Assembly: GCA_023430545.1 (NCBI GenBank)
Contig: JAEZAF010000255.1
Location: forward strand, 173,803 to 237,802
Direction of reading: 5' to 3'
DNA from: Chloroflexota bacterium
GTDB taxonomy: Bacteria; Chloroflexota; Anaerolineae; Aggregatilineales; Phototrophicaceae
Length of the DNA: 64,000 nt
Below are positions 35,663 to 44,478 of this stretch, piece after piece (positions within the stretch are counted from its first letter, which is position 1; every line of letters starts with the position of its first letter). The translations under genes and the position numbers were made by a program. Under the pieces are notes generated by a model that worked only from the letters and a program-made list of their open reading frames with translations, was not told where the DNA came from and searched no databases.

Positions 35663-36364
35663 TCAATCGTCCGTATGGATGATTGGCGTCAGACCATAGG
35701 GTGGACCAGCGATTTCAAACTGAAGAGGGTGCGCCGATGATTGTACTTCAAACCGCACGCGCAGTGGCACTGATTGGGCGGTGACCTTATTTTCTGGAAG
35801 CCAGGTGCGTCCTGTACGACTGATGATCAACAGCCCTTTTTCGCTGCCAATCGCTGTAAAGTCAGGGTTTGGACTTCCCTTATAGGGCAGCATCCCCGTT
35901 TTGGTTGTGACTGTATTGACAAAGTTGATGACATCATCCACGCTGATACCGATCTCTGAAATACTCAGCACAGGGTGATTATCTGAGTGGGCCTCGTTCG
36001 AGGCAGGAAGCGTATGACGTGCAATGATCTCACCGATATTGCCGTCCGGGTCACCGAAATAGACGGAGTGCGCATTCCAGTTTTCAAAGTAGATTTCATC
36101 ATGCTGGTCGGCATTTAACAGCAAAGGCACGCGCTGCTTCAACCACTGTTTGGATGCGGCAAATGATGCCTCCGGTACATTGAATGCATAGTGACAGATT
36201 GGCACTTCAGAGTCAGTCTGCATAAATGTCAGCGCTGAGTGACCGGCACGGACTGTAAAATGAGTGCTGTCCTCTTCGACCAGTGGTAATTCCAGCGTAT
36301 TTGTATAGAAGTCACGCATGGTGCTCAGATTACGGGTATGAAGCTCAAGTGAGATGATCTGCAT
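35663..36364 (-). CDS. VOC-family protein (glyoxalase/bleomycin resistance/dioxygenase fold)
   Basis: A 233-residue protein from the ATG at 36364 (AAGGACG upstream). Two VOC modules are visible: residues about 1-118 (MQIISLELHTRNLSTMRDFYTNTLELPL, ending YFGDPDGNIGEIIAR) and a degenerate second module at about 130-200 (SISEIGISVDDVINFVNTV). The EIIAR end carries a Glu in the usual metal-ligand position. Substrate is unknown; it could be a dioxygenase, a glyoxalase relative or a resistance protein. Position downstream of the large membrane protein, 49 nt away, gives no functional clue. Confidence 0.75.
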   Translation of the reverse strand: MQIISLELHTRNLSTMRDFYTNTLELPLVEEDSTHFTVRAGHSALTFMQTDSEVPICHYAFNVPEASFAASKQWLKQRVPLLLNADQHDEIYFENWNAHSVYFGDPDGNIGEIIARHTLPASNEAHSDNHPVLSISEIGISVDDVINFVNTVTTKTGMLPYKGSPNPDFTAIGSEKGLLIISRTGRTWLPENKVTAQSVPLRVRFEVQSSAHPLQFEIAGPPYGLTPIIHTDD

Positions 36365-36413
36365 AATGCTGACGTCCTTATGATGAAACGCAATGAAGTG
36401 ACAGGAAGATGAC

Positions 36414-38960
36414 CTAAAAGGTCCCTTCCTGTTCAACGGTAAGCTGTCGCAGGTAAGAGTATCCGCCCGTGGATGAGTCGCGGTTGATCCGGATCTGAAC
36501 GGCATTCAGTGGTCCGGTAAACTGCTGCGCCTGAAAGATCCGATTCCGCCCCTCTGTAATCTCCATCGGTATCCATGTCTGCGTTTGCCAGTTCCATAGC
36601 TCGATTGACATCTCACGGTCGCGGGAATCATCTCCATCCTGATCGAGACGGATATAGAGTCGTTCCACATCCGACAGAATAGAGTCTGACAGGGGAGTGA
36701 AACGGAAACTGGCGCTGCTGTTGCTGTAGAAGGTGGCATTGGTGGGGGACGCATCCAGCGCACCCTGACGTTCCACTGCAACCCATGTGAACTGATCGCC
36801 GGAAATGAGCGTAGTGTCCTCGGGGATTTGGAAATCGACCGAAAGCTGGACAATATAGGCGGTGTCGTCGATTGACCGCCATGAAGCCCCGTCGACATTC
36901 TCTTCAAAGGGTGCCTGTGAAGCCCATGCTACCAGATAGACATTATTCCCGCGTCCGGTGGCATTAAACTGATCGCCAATCAGCGCATTCAGAAACTTCT
37001 GGCGACGCAGCAGGGTCTGGTCGGCGTTAGGCGTCCCTACCAGATAGCCAAAATCGGTATCAACATAATTTTCCGCAAAGATATCCCGCACCGTCTCATC
37101 ACCGCGGACGACACCGCTGCTGGAGGCGGTGTAGTAATAGCGTGTAAAGGCCAGGAACTTCTCTCTCAGGGCGTATTCAATCGGTGACGGAGCCGCCGGC
37201 CCGGTATGAGCGAGGGTGAGATCCGCATCTTCGAGTTCTTCCAGTAGATACAGGTCACCCGGTTCCAGATCCTCTTCCAGTCTGATAACAATGCCACGAG
37301 CCAGCAGTACAGGTGACATCAGAGTCATGTCCGAGTCGTTTCGAATCGTCCCGCGTAACTGCTGTGACTGACCGTTTGCTGTGTAACTGAGGGAAAGCCG
37401 TCCGCCAATCTCAGGGGCTGCGACTGTTCCGCTGCTCTCAAAGGCGGCAATGAAACTGGCATCGACCGGAAATTCGACCGCAGAGAAGTTATTGGCCTCT
37501 CTGATTTCGGTATTCTGCGCACCAACACCAAAAAGCTGTGTGGTCTGGCCGGTACGCATCACCGGACGAAGTGTGCGGTCATCAGAAACCGTCAGGGAGT
37601 AATTGCCACGTCGGGGAGCTAAGAGACCGATCAACTGCTCGGCATAGGCAGTGTCCTGTTCTTCCCAGACATGGACGGCGCTCAGGCGGCTGAGGATGAC
37701 ATCGTTTCCTCTCAGATTGAAGCCTGTCAGCCAGGCCAGAATACTGAAGACGACGATCAGGACCGGGATGGTGACCCATGCCAGTTCACGGCGATTGATG
37801 CGATTGAGAAACAGATAATTGACTGGCCCCACCAGCACAATATAGATCACCAGAAAACCGAACATGGCCGTGGCTTCAGGCAGGGCAGAATAGCCGGGTA
37901 AAATCTCGATACTGTCGATCCCACTGTCAACGTCGGCAAACCCTGAGAACCAGCCCGGCTGTGCATCCACTGAAGAGAAGGCGGTGAACCATAACTGATC
38001 AAGTCCCTGCCAGCTTCGGAGTGGCTCTGCTGACAGGTCGGCGGTCAGATAGTCAATCGTGCCGTCTCCATAGCTGCGGCGCACATACAGCGGCTGATTA
38101 TCTGGCGTGGATGCGAGCACTGAGGCGCCTTCCCGCAGTTCGCCCACTGTAATGGTGCTCGTGCCCTCCAGACGCTCTATATGTCCGGCCAACTGTGAAA
38201 GCCCTGACAGATCAGAGACCTGTGTCGTGCCACTAGGGTTCAGAGGCAGCAGGCTGTCAAATGCAGAGGCCGCGGGCTGCCAGTTCGCGCCGCCGGTGAT
38301 AATCATCTGCCCACCGAGCAGAATCCAGTGTTCGATGGCAGTGCGCTGTGCTGGGGTGAGGGTTCCGGTATCCACTTCGCTGAAGATGATAACATTAATG
38401 CCGCGCAGGGCCTCAGCCTGATCCGGGATGCTGCTGGTAAACCAGTTCACCTGAAAGATCTGGTTGCCGCCAGTTGCAGTCTGAGTCAGGTCAATCGGGC
38501 TGTTTGGCGCATCGGTGACCACCGCGCGGATGCGATCTCGTGCGGCGACATTTCTGACGGGTACTTCGAGTTCGGCTGCAATTGCATCGTTCTGGTCAAG
38601 GAGTTCGAGCAGGACGCTGGTGCCGAAATTCTGCAAGGTGACATACAGGAAGAAGCTTTGCTGTGCGCCAGAGGGCAGAGAGACGGGCGTGCTGAAGGTA
38701 TTGGTCAGGGCTGCATTACGCTCCTGCCGGGCGATAAGCCTCCCTTCAATCGGGTCGCCATTATTGGTGATGCTGACCTGTAGCGGGGTCCAGAAACTGG
38801 CGCGGTAGTAGCTGTCGTAACCCGCCTGCACGTTGAGTGAGATCAGATCCTGCTGTGCATAGATCGGCTGTTGTGAGGCTGGAGCGAGCACCCATAGTAC
38901 CAGCAGACCGAGAATAAGCTGTGTAAAACGTGCTCTGGGAGTCCGAAACAAGTTTGACAT
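36414..38960 (-). CDS. Large exported membrane protein with amidotransferase-like fold
   Basis: An 848-residue protein from the ATG at 38960 (AGGA 6 nt upstream). It has a signal peptide (cleaved near YAQQ), a beta-sandwich-like region, a segment like a class I glutamine-amidotransferase fold without catalytic Cys (GINVIIFSEVDTGTL, EHWILLGGQMIITGG at about 190-220), two membrane helices (about 366-388 and 399-420), and a long extracytoplasmic C-terminal half. Proteins of this layout are often found with MoxR/DUF58 loci; here that pair is at 15.4-17.7 kb. No enzymatic motif stands out and I cannot name a function. Confidence 0.6.
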   Translation of the reverse strand: MSNLFRTPRARFTQLILGLLVLWVLAPASQQPIYAQQDLISLNVQAGYDSYYRASFWTPLQVSITNNGDPIEGRLIARQERNAALTNTFSTPVSLPSGAQQSFFLYVTLQNFGTSVLLELLDQNDAIAAELEVPVRNVAARDRIRAVVTDAPNSPIDLTQTATGGNQIFQVNWFTSSIPDQAEALRGINVIIFSEVDTGTLTPAQRTAIEHWILLGGQMIITGGANWQPAASAFDSLLPLNPSGTTQVSDLSGLSQLAGHIERLEGTSTITVGELREGASVLASTPDNQPLYVRRSYGDGTIDYLTADLSAEPLRSWQGLDQLWFTAFSSVDAQPGWFSGFADVDSGIDSIEILPGYSALPEATAMFGFLVIYIVLVGPVNYLFLNRINRRELAWVTIPVLIVVFSILAWLTGFNLRGNDVILSRLSAVHVWEEQDTAYAEQLIGLLAPRRGNYSLTVSDDRTLRPVMRTGQTTQLFGVGAQNTEIREANNFSAVEFPVDASFIAAFESSGTVAAPEIGGRLSLSYTANGQSQQLRGTIRNDSDMTLMSPVLLARGIVIRLEEDLEPGDLYLLEELEDADLTLAHTGPAAPSPIEYALREKFLAFTRYYYTASSSGVVRGDETVRDIFAENYVDTDFGYLVGTPNADQTLLRRQKFLNALIGDQFNATGRGNNVYLVAWASQAPFEENVDGASWRSIDDTAYIVQLSVDFQIPEDTTLISGDQFTWVAVERQGALDASPTNATFYSNSSASFRFTPLSDSILSDVERLYIRLDQDGDDSRDREMSIELWNWQTQTWIPMEITEGRNRIFQAQQFTGPLNAVQIRINRDSSTGGYSYLRQLTVEQEGTF

Positions 38961-39017
38961 CTGTAGTCCTGTAACTCTATTGTACATTTATGAACTATTT
39001 AACGGTGAAGTGAGCTC

Positions 39018-39506
39018 TCAGGATGCATTGACGACTGGAGGTGCGGTATCGAAAAACAGTGACCACCACAGCTCCCATGGCTCGGGATTGGGTAAACCAT
39101 CCTGAAAGGCATCCTCAATAGGGACAGGGGGCAGGGTAGGGGTTACTGGTACCCCCATCGGCACTGGGATCACCAGACGCTGGCCGGACCGTATCATCTT
39201 ACCGCGTTCGCGTGCCCACTGCTCGACGTACTGATCACTCTGGACATAGGTGCTCTGGGCGGAAAGTGTCGCGTACTCGAGTTTCAGTTCCTGAATCTCG
39301 GTACTCACATTGTCGTAAGCGTTGAGGAGTTCCTGACCATCTGCAATACGGCTGCTGAAGTTAATTGCCAGCAGCAGGCCGACTGCCAGAATAACGGCAA
39401 ACATCACCTGCACGCCTGAAAGCTGGCTGGTTCCGCGTGGAGTAGGTGTGACCATCCGCTGCGGAGGGCGGGGATTTGGGGCGCTGTCGCGCGAGGTCTG
39501 CGCCAT
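39018..39506 (-). CDS. Septum formation initiator, FtsB/DivIC-like
   Basis: A 162-residue bitopic protein. A Pro-rich cytoplasmic N-terminus is followed by one membrane helix (about 32-50), a coiled coil (about 55-85, DNVSTEIQELKLEYATLSAQ) and the characteristic VEQWARERGKMIRSGQRLV of the FtsB/DivIC family, then a Pro-rich tail. Such proteins join FtsL and FtsQ in the divisome. Wall and shape functions (RodZ) are on the same strand nearby. Sequence similarity is modest but the layout is typical. Confidence 0.72.
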   Translation of the reverse strand: MAQTSRDSAPNPRPPQRMVTPTPRGTSQLSGVQVMFAVILAVGLLLAINFSSRIADGQELLNAYDNVSTEIQELKLEYATLSAQSTYVQSDQYVEQWARERGKMIRSGQRLVIPVPMGVPVTPTLPPVPIEDAFQDGLPNPEPWELWWSLFFDTAPPVVNAS

Positions 39507-39601
39507 ATCGATCTCTGTGAATGCCTGCTAAAACGCTTACACAATACACGTTATTGCGGAAAAGAAAAAGTTCGACCTGTTGAGATCGAACTTTTCTCGT
39601 G

Positions 39602-39685
39602 TGCCGAAGGTGGGAGTCGAACCCACACTCCCGTAAGGGAACTACGCCCTGAACGTAGCGCGTCTGCCAATTCCGCCACTTCGGC
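39602..39685 (-). tRNA. tRNA-Leu (anticodon CAG)
   Basis: An 84-nt class II tRNA. Acceptor GCCGAAG pairs with CTTCGGC, the anticodon stem CTACG/CGTAG encloses loop TTCAGGG with anticodon CAG (reads CUG), the variable arm is long (CCCTTACGGG), and the T arm is GTGGG-TTCGACT-CCCAC. CCA is not encoded. Confidence 0.96.
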
Positions 39686-39698
39686 GTGACATGGCAGA

Positions 39699-39726
39699 AC
39701 TATAGCATAGTTCAAAATGCTGTCAA
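39699..39726 (-). promoter_or_regulatory. Promoter of tRNA-Leu
   Basis: On the minus strand TTGACA (39726-39721), a 16-nt spacer and TATAGT (39704-39699), 14 nt before the tRNA. Confidence 0.7.
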
Positions 39727-39797
39727 TGATCAGTTTCACGAAATTGCCATTTTTCTGGAAATTGGATTAGGAATTTCCGAAAAATCACGGTCTGCTT

Positions 39798-39825
39798 AAA
39801 ACCAGCCTGCTGTTTGGCGGGTTTT
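39798..39825. other. Hairpin upstream of a secreted-protein gene
   Basis: AAAACC-a-GCC (39798-39807) pairs with GGC-g-GGTTTT (39816-39825) around an 8-nt loop, with one mismatch. It lies between divergent tRNA-Leu and the secreted-protein gene; role unclear. Confidence 0.35.
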
Positions 39826-39888
39826 GCGGTAAGATAGCCCGATAATGGTTTCACCTTTTCCGCCTATCAATGAGGGAGCGGCAGAAGC

Positions 39889-40917
39889 ATGCTAAGAAAA
39901 TCAGTCCTATGGGTACTTCTGGTGATGATCCTGCTGATCAGCACCGTCATCAGTGCACAGGATGATGCGACCAATACTACAACGAACAACGCACAAAGCT
40001 CATCAAGTGTGACGATCCTGGGTGTGATCTGCGATACCCGTGCAGTGCTGAACTTCAACGGTTTCATGGAACCAGGCTATGACCTGTACTATCAGGTGTT
40101 CTCTGGACCGGGCTTAACGGGTACCGCGCTCACCGCGCTGCGTCAGCTTTCGGTGACGGGGAATTACTCTGTCAGTGAAGTTGCGACCTATGACAATGCT
40201 GCGACTGTCGCTGCCGGCACAACGGCGAGTGTCCGCGTGCTGATCGCCCGAGAGGGCAATTCTGCCAGCACGACAGTGGATACCTCGGTCAATGATATTC
40301 AGGATGGCTGTTCTGATCCCCAGTTCCAGACAGCAACCAGCACCAGCGCTGGTACTGGCACCACGACAACCACAGCTGCCGGACCGCAGATTCGCTCACC
40401 GTTTGGTGGCTTTCTGAATCCGGGTTATACGCCGACTGCCGCCGCTCCAGTGGTGATTGGTGCACGCGATGTGCTGCCACCGCGTCAGCAGACACCGGGA
40501 CTAATTTTCGCAGAATGCGATGAGTACCCGATGGCAAATCCGGGCCTGATTTATGATACTGATACGGTCACGGTCTTCTGGTCGTGGTATGCCCGCACAC
40601 CGGAACAGGTGCAGGACCATATCGATAACGCCATCTATCAGGTCGGTGTGTTCGATAGCAGTCCGTTTATCCAGCCTGTAATTGTCAGCGACATCGAGCA
40701 GCGTGGTGTGAACTACTGGGTGTTCTATACTATCACTGTCGGGAATGTGAAGCCTGGAAACTATCCGGTTGAGTTCAAGCTGTCGTGGGAAAACCCTATC
40801 ACCGATGGTTATGATGATTTCGGCCCTGGCACCGAGAACGAGCGTTTCAACAGCACGTGCACGTTTACTGTTCGGCCTAATGCAGCCGGACAGACGGTGA
40901 AGTATCATTTTCCCTAA
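39889..40917 (+). CDS. Secreted protein of unknown function
   Basis: A 342-residue protein with a signal peptide (cleavage near VISAQDD). After a Thr/Ser/Asn-rich stretch there are two beta-rich domains, about 42-140 and 200-335, separated by a Thr/Ala/Pro linker (about 145-195). Cys residues in each domain could form disulfides. The C-terminal domain (YPMANPGLIYDTDTVTVFWSW and FYTITVGNVKPGNYPVEFKL) looks like an immunoglobulin-like or carbohydrate-binding fold, but I do not recognise a family. It lies 21 nt before rsmG and may be co-transcribed. Confidence 0.65.
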   Translation: MLRKSVLWVLLVMILLISTVISAQDDATNTTTNNAQSSSSVTILGVICDTRAVLNFNGFMEPGYDLYYQVFSGPGLTGTALTALRQLSVTGNYSVSEVATYDNAATVAAGTTASVRVLIAREGNSASTTVDTSVNDIQDGCSDPQFQTATSTSAGTGTTTTTAAGPQIRSPFGGFLNPGYTPTAAAPVVIGARDVLPPRQQTPGLIFAECDEYPMANPGLIYDTDTVTVFWSWYARTPEQVQDHIDNAIYQVGVFDSSPFIQPVIVSDIEQRGVNYWVFYTITVGNVKPGNYPVEFKLSWENPITDGYDDFGPGTENERFNSTCTFTVRPNAAGQTVKYHFP

Positions 40918-40938
40918 CTAACTCTGACTTCTGAAACA

Positions 40939-41658
40939 GTGACAGCGATCACTATCCTTCAGCAGTACGCGCGTGAGTTGTTCGGCCTTTCTTTAACCGC
41001 CGAACAGCTCGCGCTGTTTGATCAATATCATCAGATATTGATTGATTGGAATTCGCGCATCAATCTCACGGCCATCACCGATCCCGAAGGCGTGATTATC
41101 CGCCATTTCCTCGACTCGCTGTCTGTGGCGAAAGCTGTAAAGCTACACAGCGGTATGCGCCTGATCGATGTCGGTACCGGGGCCGGTTTCCCGGGTGTCC
41201 CTCTGCATATCGTTACACCTGATCTGTATACAACACTCTCGGACTCCACGGGGAAAAAGCTGGCCTTTCTGGAGCATGTGATTACCTCACTCAGCCTGCA
41301 GAAGATTAAAACGCTTCACGCCCGGGCTGAAGAAGCAGCCCATCTGTCACATCAACGTGCCTCGTATGATGTCGTTGTGGCGCGTGCGGTTGCCCGTCTG
41401 CCCGCACTGGTGGAATATCTGCTGCCGTTTGCACAGGTCGGCGGAGTCTGCATCGCCATGAAAGGTGCGACGGTTTTCGAGGAAGCGCGCGACGCAGCGT
41501 CTGCCTGCCGGACTCTTGGTGGGGAAATTGGTGATATCACCGAAATTGAACTTCCAGGCATTCCTGATAAACACTACCTGATTGCGATTCACAAGATCAG
41601 TAGGACTCCGTCGCAGTATCCACGTAAACCGGGTGTACCTACACGTGATCCTCTGTAG
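40939..41658 (+). CDS. rsmG: 16S rRNA m7G527 methyltransferase
   Basis: A 239-residue RsmG (GidB). The N-terminal helical part has FDQYHQILIDWNSRINLTAITDPEGVIIRHFLDSL split around the family's conserved NLTAI and HFLDS, and the SAM-binding motif is LIDVGTGAGFPGVPL. VVARAVARLPALVEY is the third conserved block. It methylates N7 of G527 in 16S rRNA; loss gives low-level streptomycin resistance in other bacteria. Start GTG at 40939, 21 nt after the previous gene. The C-terminus ends with a basic, Pro-rich tail. Confidence 0.95.
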   Translation: MTAITILQQYARELFGLSLTAEQLALFDQYHQILIDWNSRINLTAITDPEGVIIRHFLDSLSVAKAVKLHSGMRLIDVGTGAGFPGVPLHIVTPDLYTTLSDSTGKKLAFLEHVITSLSLQKIKTLHARAEEAAHLSHQRASYDVVVARAVARLPALVEYLLPFAQVGGVCIAMKGATVFEEARDAASACRTLGGEIGDITEIELPGIPDKHYLIAIHKISRTPSQYPRKPGVPTRDPL

Positions 41659-41733
41659 AGGAATTTCACAAAGTTTCGCAGTATAATCCCATAATTAAAT
41701 GCTGATTTGGTTTTAAATACAGACGAGGTCATT

Positions 41734-42921
41734 ATGGCAGTTACACATGAAGAATTTTTAACGCTTACTATGACTGATGAGCATGAAGCGCTTCTGTCAG
41801 CGGTGCGCAGCTTTGCTCAGAAGGAGATTGCGCCGATTGCCGCCGAGTACGATGAAACCGGGGATTTCCCGCTGACGACGATCCGCAAGATGGGGCAGAT
41901 GGGACTGATGGGAATTGAAGTCCCAGAGGAATATGGCGGCGCAGGGATGGACACACTGGCGTATGCGCTTGCCATGATCGAAGTGGCTAAGGCCGATGCC
42001 AGCCATAGTACAATCATGAGCGTCAATAATTCACTTTACTGTTACGCACTGATGCAGTTCGGCACTGAAGAACAGAAGCAGAAATTCCTTGTACCGGTCG
42101 CATCCGGTGAAAAAATTGGCGCTTACAGTCTCACGGAGCCGATGTCGGGCAGTGATGCAGCTACGATGGCGAGTCGGGCTGTCCTCAACGATGCTGGCAC
42201 TCACTATGTCATCAACGGAACGAAGAGCTGGGTCACCAGTGGGCCGGTTGCCGACTACATAATCCTGTTCACCATGACCGATCCTGAGAAGGGCAATCGA
42301 GGTATCACTGCCTTTTTGGTTGACGCTAATCAGCGTGGGTTGATCCGTGGTAAAAAAGAACCGAAGCTCGGGATTCGGGCCAGCGCGACCAGCGAGATCA
42401 TGTATGACAATTACGAAGTCTCGGTCGAAAATGTCCTCGGTAAGGTTGGCGAAGGCTTTAAGATCGCGATGACGGTGCTTGATGCCGGACGCATTGGGAT
42501 TGCGTCACAGGCACTTGGGATTGCCGAAGCTGCTTACGAAGCTGCGGTCGATTACGCACGTCATCGGCAGGCATTTGGCGGTCCAATCGGTCAGTTTCAG
42601 ATGATTCAGCAGAAAATTGCCGATATGAAAGTGCGGATCGAGGCCAGTCGTCAGTTGATTTATAACGCCGTGCTTGCCAAGCAGCGCGGCAAGGTGACCG
42701 GTCAGCGTTTCACCGTTGAGGCGAGTATGGCGAAATTGTTTGCCAGCGAAACAGCGATGTTCGTCACTGATGAGGCGCTCCAGATTCACGGCGGGATGGG
42801 TTACAGTAAGGAAATGGCAGTCGAGCGCTATTACCGTGATGCACGTATCACCCGAATTTATGAGGGCACCAGCGAAGTTCAGCGGATGGTGATTGCCCGT
42901 AATGAACTGGGGCTGCGCTAG
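41734..42921 (+). CDS. Acyl-CoA dehydrogenase, short-chain type
   Basis: A 395-residue FAD-dependent acyl-CoA dehydrogenase catalysing the first step of beta-oxidation. Motifs: YSLTEPMSGSDAATM (FAD/substrate), KSWVTSGPVADYIILF, QIHGGMGYSKEMAVERYYRDARI and IYEGTSEVQ, whose Glu is the catalytic base in butyryl-CoA dehydrogenases. The ATG at 41734 follows GAGG; the open frame begins 27 nt earlier. The MDR oxidoreductase starts 1 nt after its stop, so the two are translationally coupled. Together with nearby mutases it fits short or branched acyl-CoA breakdown. Confidence 0.93.
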   Translation: MAVTHEEFLTLTMTDEHEALLSAVRSFAQKEIAPIAAEYDETGDFPLTTIRKMGQMGLMGIEVPEEYGGAGMDTLAYALAMIEVAKADASHSTIMSVNNSLYCYALMQFGTEEQKQKFLVPVASGEKIGAYSLTEPMSGSDAATMASRAVLNDAGTHYVINGTKSWVTSGPVADYIILFTMTDPEKGNRGITAFLVDANQRGLIRGKKEPKLGIRASATSEIMYDNYEVSVENVLGKVGEGFKIAMTVLDAGRIGIASQALGIAEAAYEAAVDYARHRQAFGGPIGQFQMIQQKIADMKVRIEASRQLIYNAVLAKQRGKVTGQRFTVEASMAKLFASETAMFVTDEALQIHGGMGYSKEMAVERYYRDARITRIYEGTSEVQRMVIARNELGLR

Positions 42922-42922
42922 G

Positions 42923-43957
42923 ATGCGTGGTGCAGTTTTTTATGAACATGGTGGACGGGATGTGATCGAGTTCGCTGAAGATCTGCCTGTGCCGGAACCC
43001 GCACCCGGTGAAGCAAGGATAAGGATGCATGCTGCTGCCCTGAACCGGCTCGACCTGTGGGTTCGGGAAGGATGGAAAGGGCTTCATCTCGATTTGCCGC
43101 ACGTCACCGGTTCCGATGGAGCAGGTGTAGTCGATGCTATTGGCGAGGGTGTGACCAGTGTTGCCGCCGGGGATCGTGTGTGTATTGATCCGAATATCGT
43201 GCCGGATGACAGTCCGATGCTGTACACAGGACTGGAAAATCAGGGACGTAATGCAATTCTGGGTGAGCATCGGTCCGGTTCCGCCGCTGAATATATTGTG
43301 ATCCCTGCCCGTAATCTGCTGAAAATGCCCGATCATGTGACCTTCGAAGGAGTTGCTGCGGCTGGTCTCGTCTACGTGACGGCGTGGCATTCGCTGATTA
43401 CACGCGGAAATCTGCGACCGGGTGAGTCGGTGTTGATTGTGGGCGCCGGTGGTGGGGTGAACAGTGCCAGCATCCAGATTGCGAAGCTGGCCGGTGCAAA
43501 AGTCTACGTGGTGGGCAGCAATGCCGAGAAATGCCGTAAGGCTGAAGCGTTGGGTGCAGATGTCACGATCAACCGCGAAGAGCAATCAGACTGGGCCAAG
43601 GCCATCTACCAGTTGACGGACAAACAGGGTGTCGATGTGGTAGTTGACAACGTCGGACAGGCGACAATGTTCAGCAGTATTCGCAGTGTGCGCATCGGAG
43701 GCCGCATTCTGATCGTCGGAAATACCAGCGGCCCGATGTTTGAACTGGATATTCGCTATCTGTTCAGTAAGCATATCAGCCTGATAGGGTCAACAATGGG
43801 CCCACATATCGATTATGTGCGCGTTATGAACATGATCTTCGATGGTCATCTGAAACCAGTCATCGGCCAACAGCTTGCTCTTCAGGATGCCGCTGAGGGC
43901 CACCGACTGATGGAGGAAGGTGACCTGTTCGGTAAGATTGTAATTTCAATCCCGTAG
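42923..43957 (+). CDS. Zinc-type alcohol dehydrogenase/quinone oxidoreductase (MDR family)
   Basis: A 344-residue medium-chain dehydrogenase/reductase. The GroES-like N-terminal domain has the typical AAALNRLDLWVREG and PHVTGSDGAGVV. The cofactor domain has LIVGAGGGVNSASIQIAKLAGA (Rossmann), NREEQSDWAKAIYQLT and VVDNVGQATMFSSIRSV. The start ATG at 42923 is 1 nt after the acyl-CoA dehydrogenase stop codon. MDR enzymes reduce enones, quinones or enoyl-CoAs; the coupling suggests an acyl-CoA substrate, but this is inference. Confidence 0.88.
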   Translation: MRGAVFYEHGGRDVIEFAEDLPVPEPAPGEARIRMHAAALNRLDLWVREGWKGLHLDLPHVTGSDGAGVVDAIGEGVTSVAAGDRVCIDPNIVPDDSPMLYTGLENQGRNAILGEHRSGSAAEYIVIPARNLLKMPDHVTFEGVAAAGLVYVTAWHSLITRGNLRPGESVLIVGAGGGVNSASIQIAKLAGAKVYVVGSNAEKCRKAEALGADVTINREEQSDWAKAIYQLTDKQGVDVVVDNVGQATMFSSIRSVRIGGRILIVGNTSGPMFELDIRYLFSKHISLIGSTMGPHIDYVRVMNMIFDGHLKPVIGQQLALQDAAEGHRLMEEGDLFGKIVISIP

Positions 43958-44004
43958 ACAATTGACGGGTGATTTTGGTGCGAATGGCGAAGTAGATTGG
44001 CACA

Positions 44005-44478
44005 ATGATGGAAATGCAGGTTGCCATTCTGCGGAATCTGGCTGTACAGGTTGGCGTGCAGCCGCTTCGGGAAGTGGCGAAATCACCCGGACTGACCGAG
44101 GCGTATCGCATCTCGGTGCATTATGCAGGGATGCGGGCGCCGGACTCGGTAACTACCATCCGCTGCTATCGTCAGTCCACACCTGTGCTGGAAAGCGTGT
44201 ATTTGGGCTTCTTTCATCATAAGCCGATTGTCAGGCGGGTATCTGTACCTCAGTTTGAGCAGTTCCGTCGAGGTCTGATCAGCCTGCGATTTGATAAACT
44301 GAAGGATCAACCGAATACACCCCTGCTGGATGTCGATCTGTGGCTGTTAGAGCGTGCCGCTAACGGCTTTGAAAAAAGCGTGCTGATTGCGCCAGTAAAT
44401 GCCTTTGATGCTTATGCTCAGATCATCGAACTGACGCGCCGCTGTCTGCCAGACGCACTGAGAGAATTGCAGGGGTAA
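44005..44478 (+). CDS. Small hypothetical protein upstream of the CYTH gene
   Basis: A 157-residue protein I do not recognise. It is mixed alpha/beta, with no signal peptide or membrane helix. Notable stretches are the repeated SVYLGFFHHKPIVRRVS and the aromatic-basic QFEQFRRGLISLRFDKL. It ends TAA directly before the ATG of the CYTH-domain gene (0 nt gap), so they are coupled and may work on the same phosphorylated substrate. The N-terminus is uncertain; ATGs at 44005, 44008 and 44014 lack a good ribosome site. Confidence 0.6.
   Translation: MMEMQVAILRNLAVQVGVQPLREVAKSPGLTEAYRISVHYAGMRAPDSVTTIRCYRQSTPVLESVYLGFFHHKPIVRRVSVPQFEQFRRGLISLRFDKLKDQPNTPLLDVDLWLLERAANGFEKSVLIAPVNAFDAYAQIIELTRRCLPDALRELQG

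Noticed and set aside
39551..39739. Small minus-strand protein overlapping tRNA-Leu
   Set aside because: It runs through the tRNA gene; tRNA structure is clear, so the frame is spurious.
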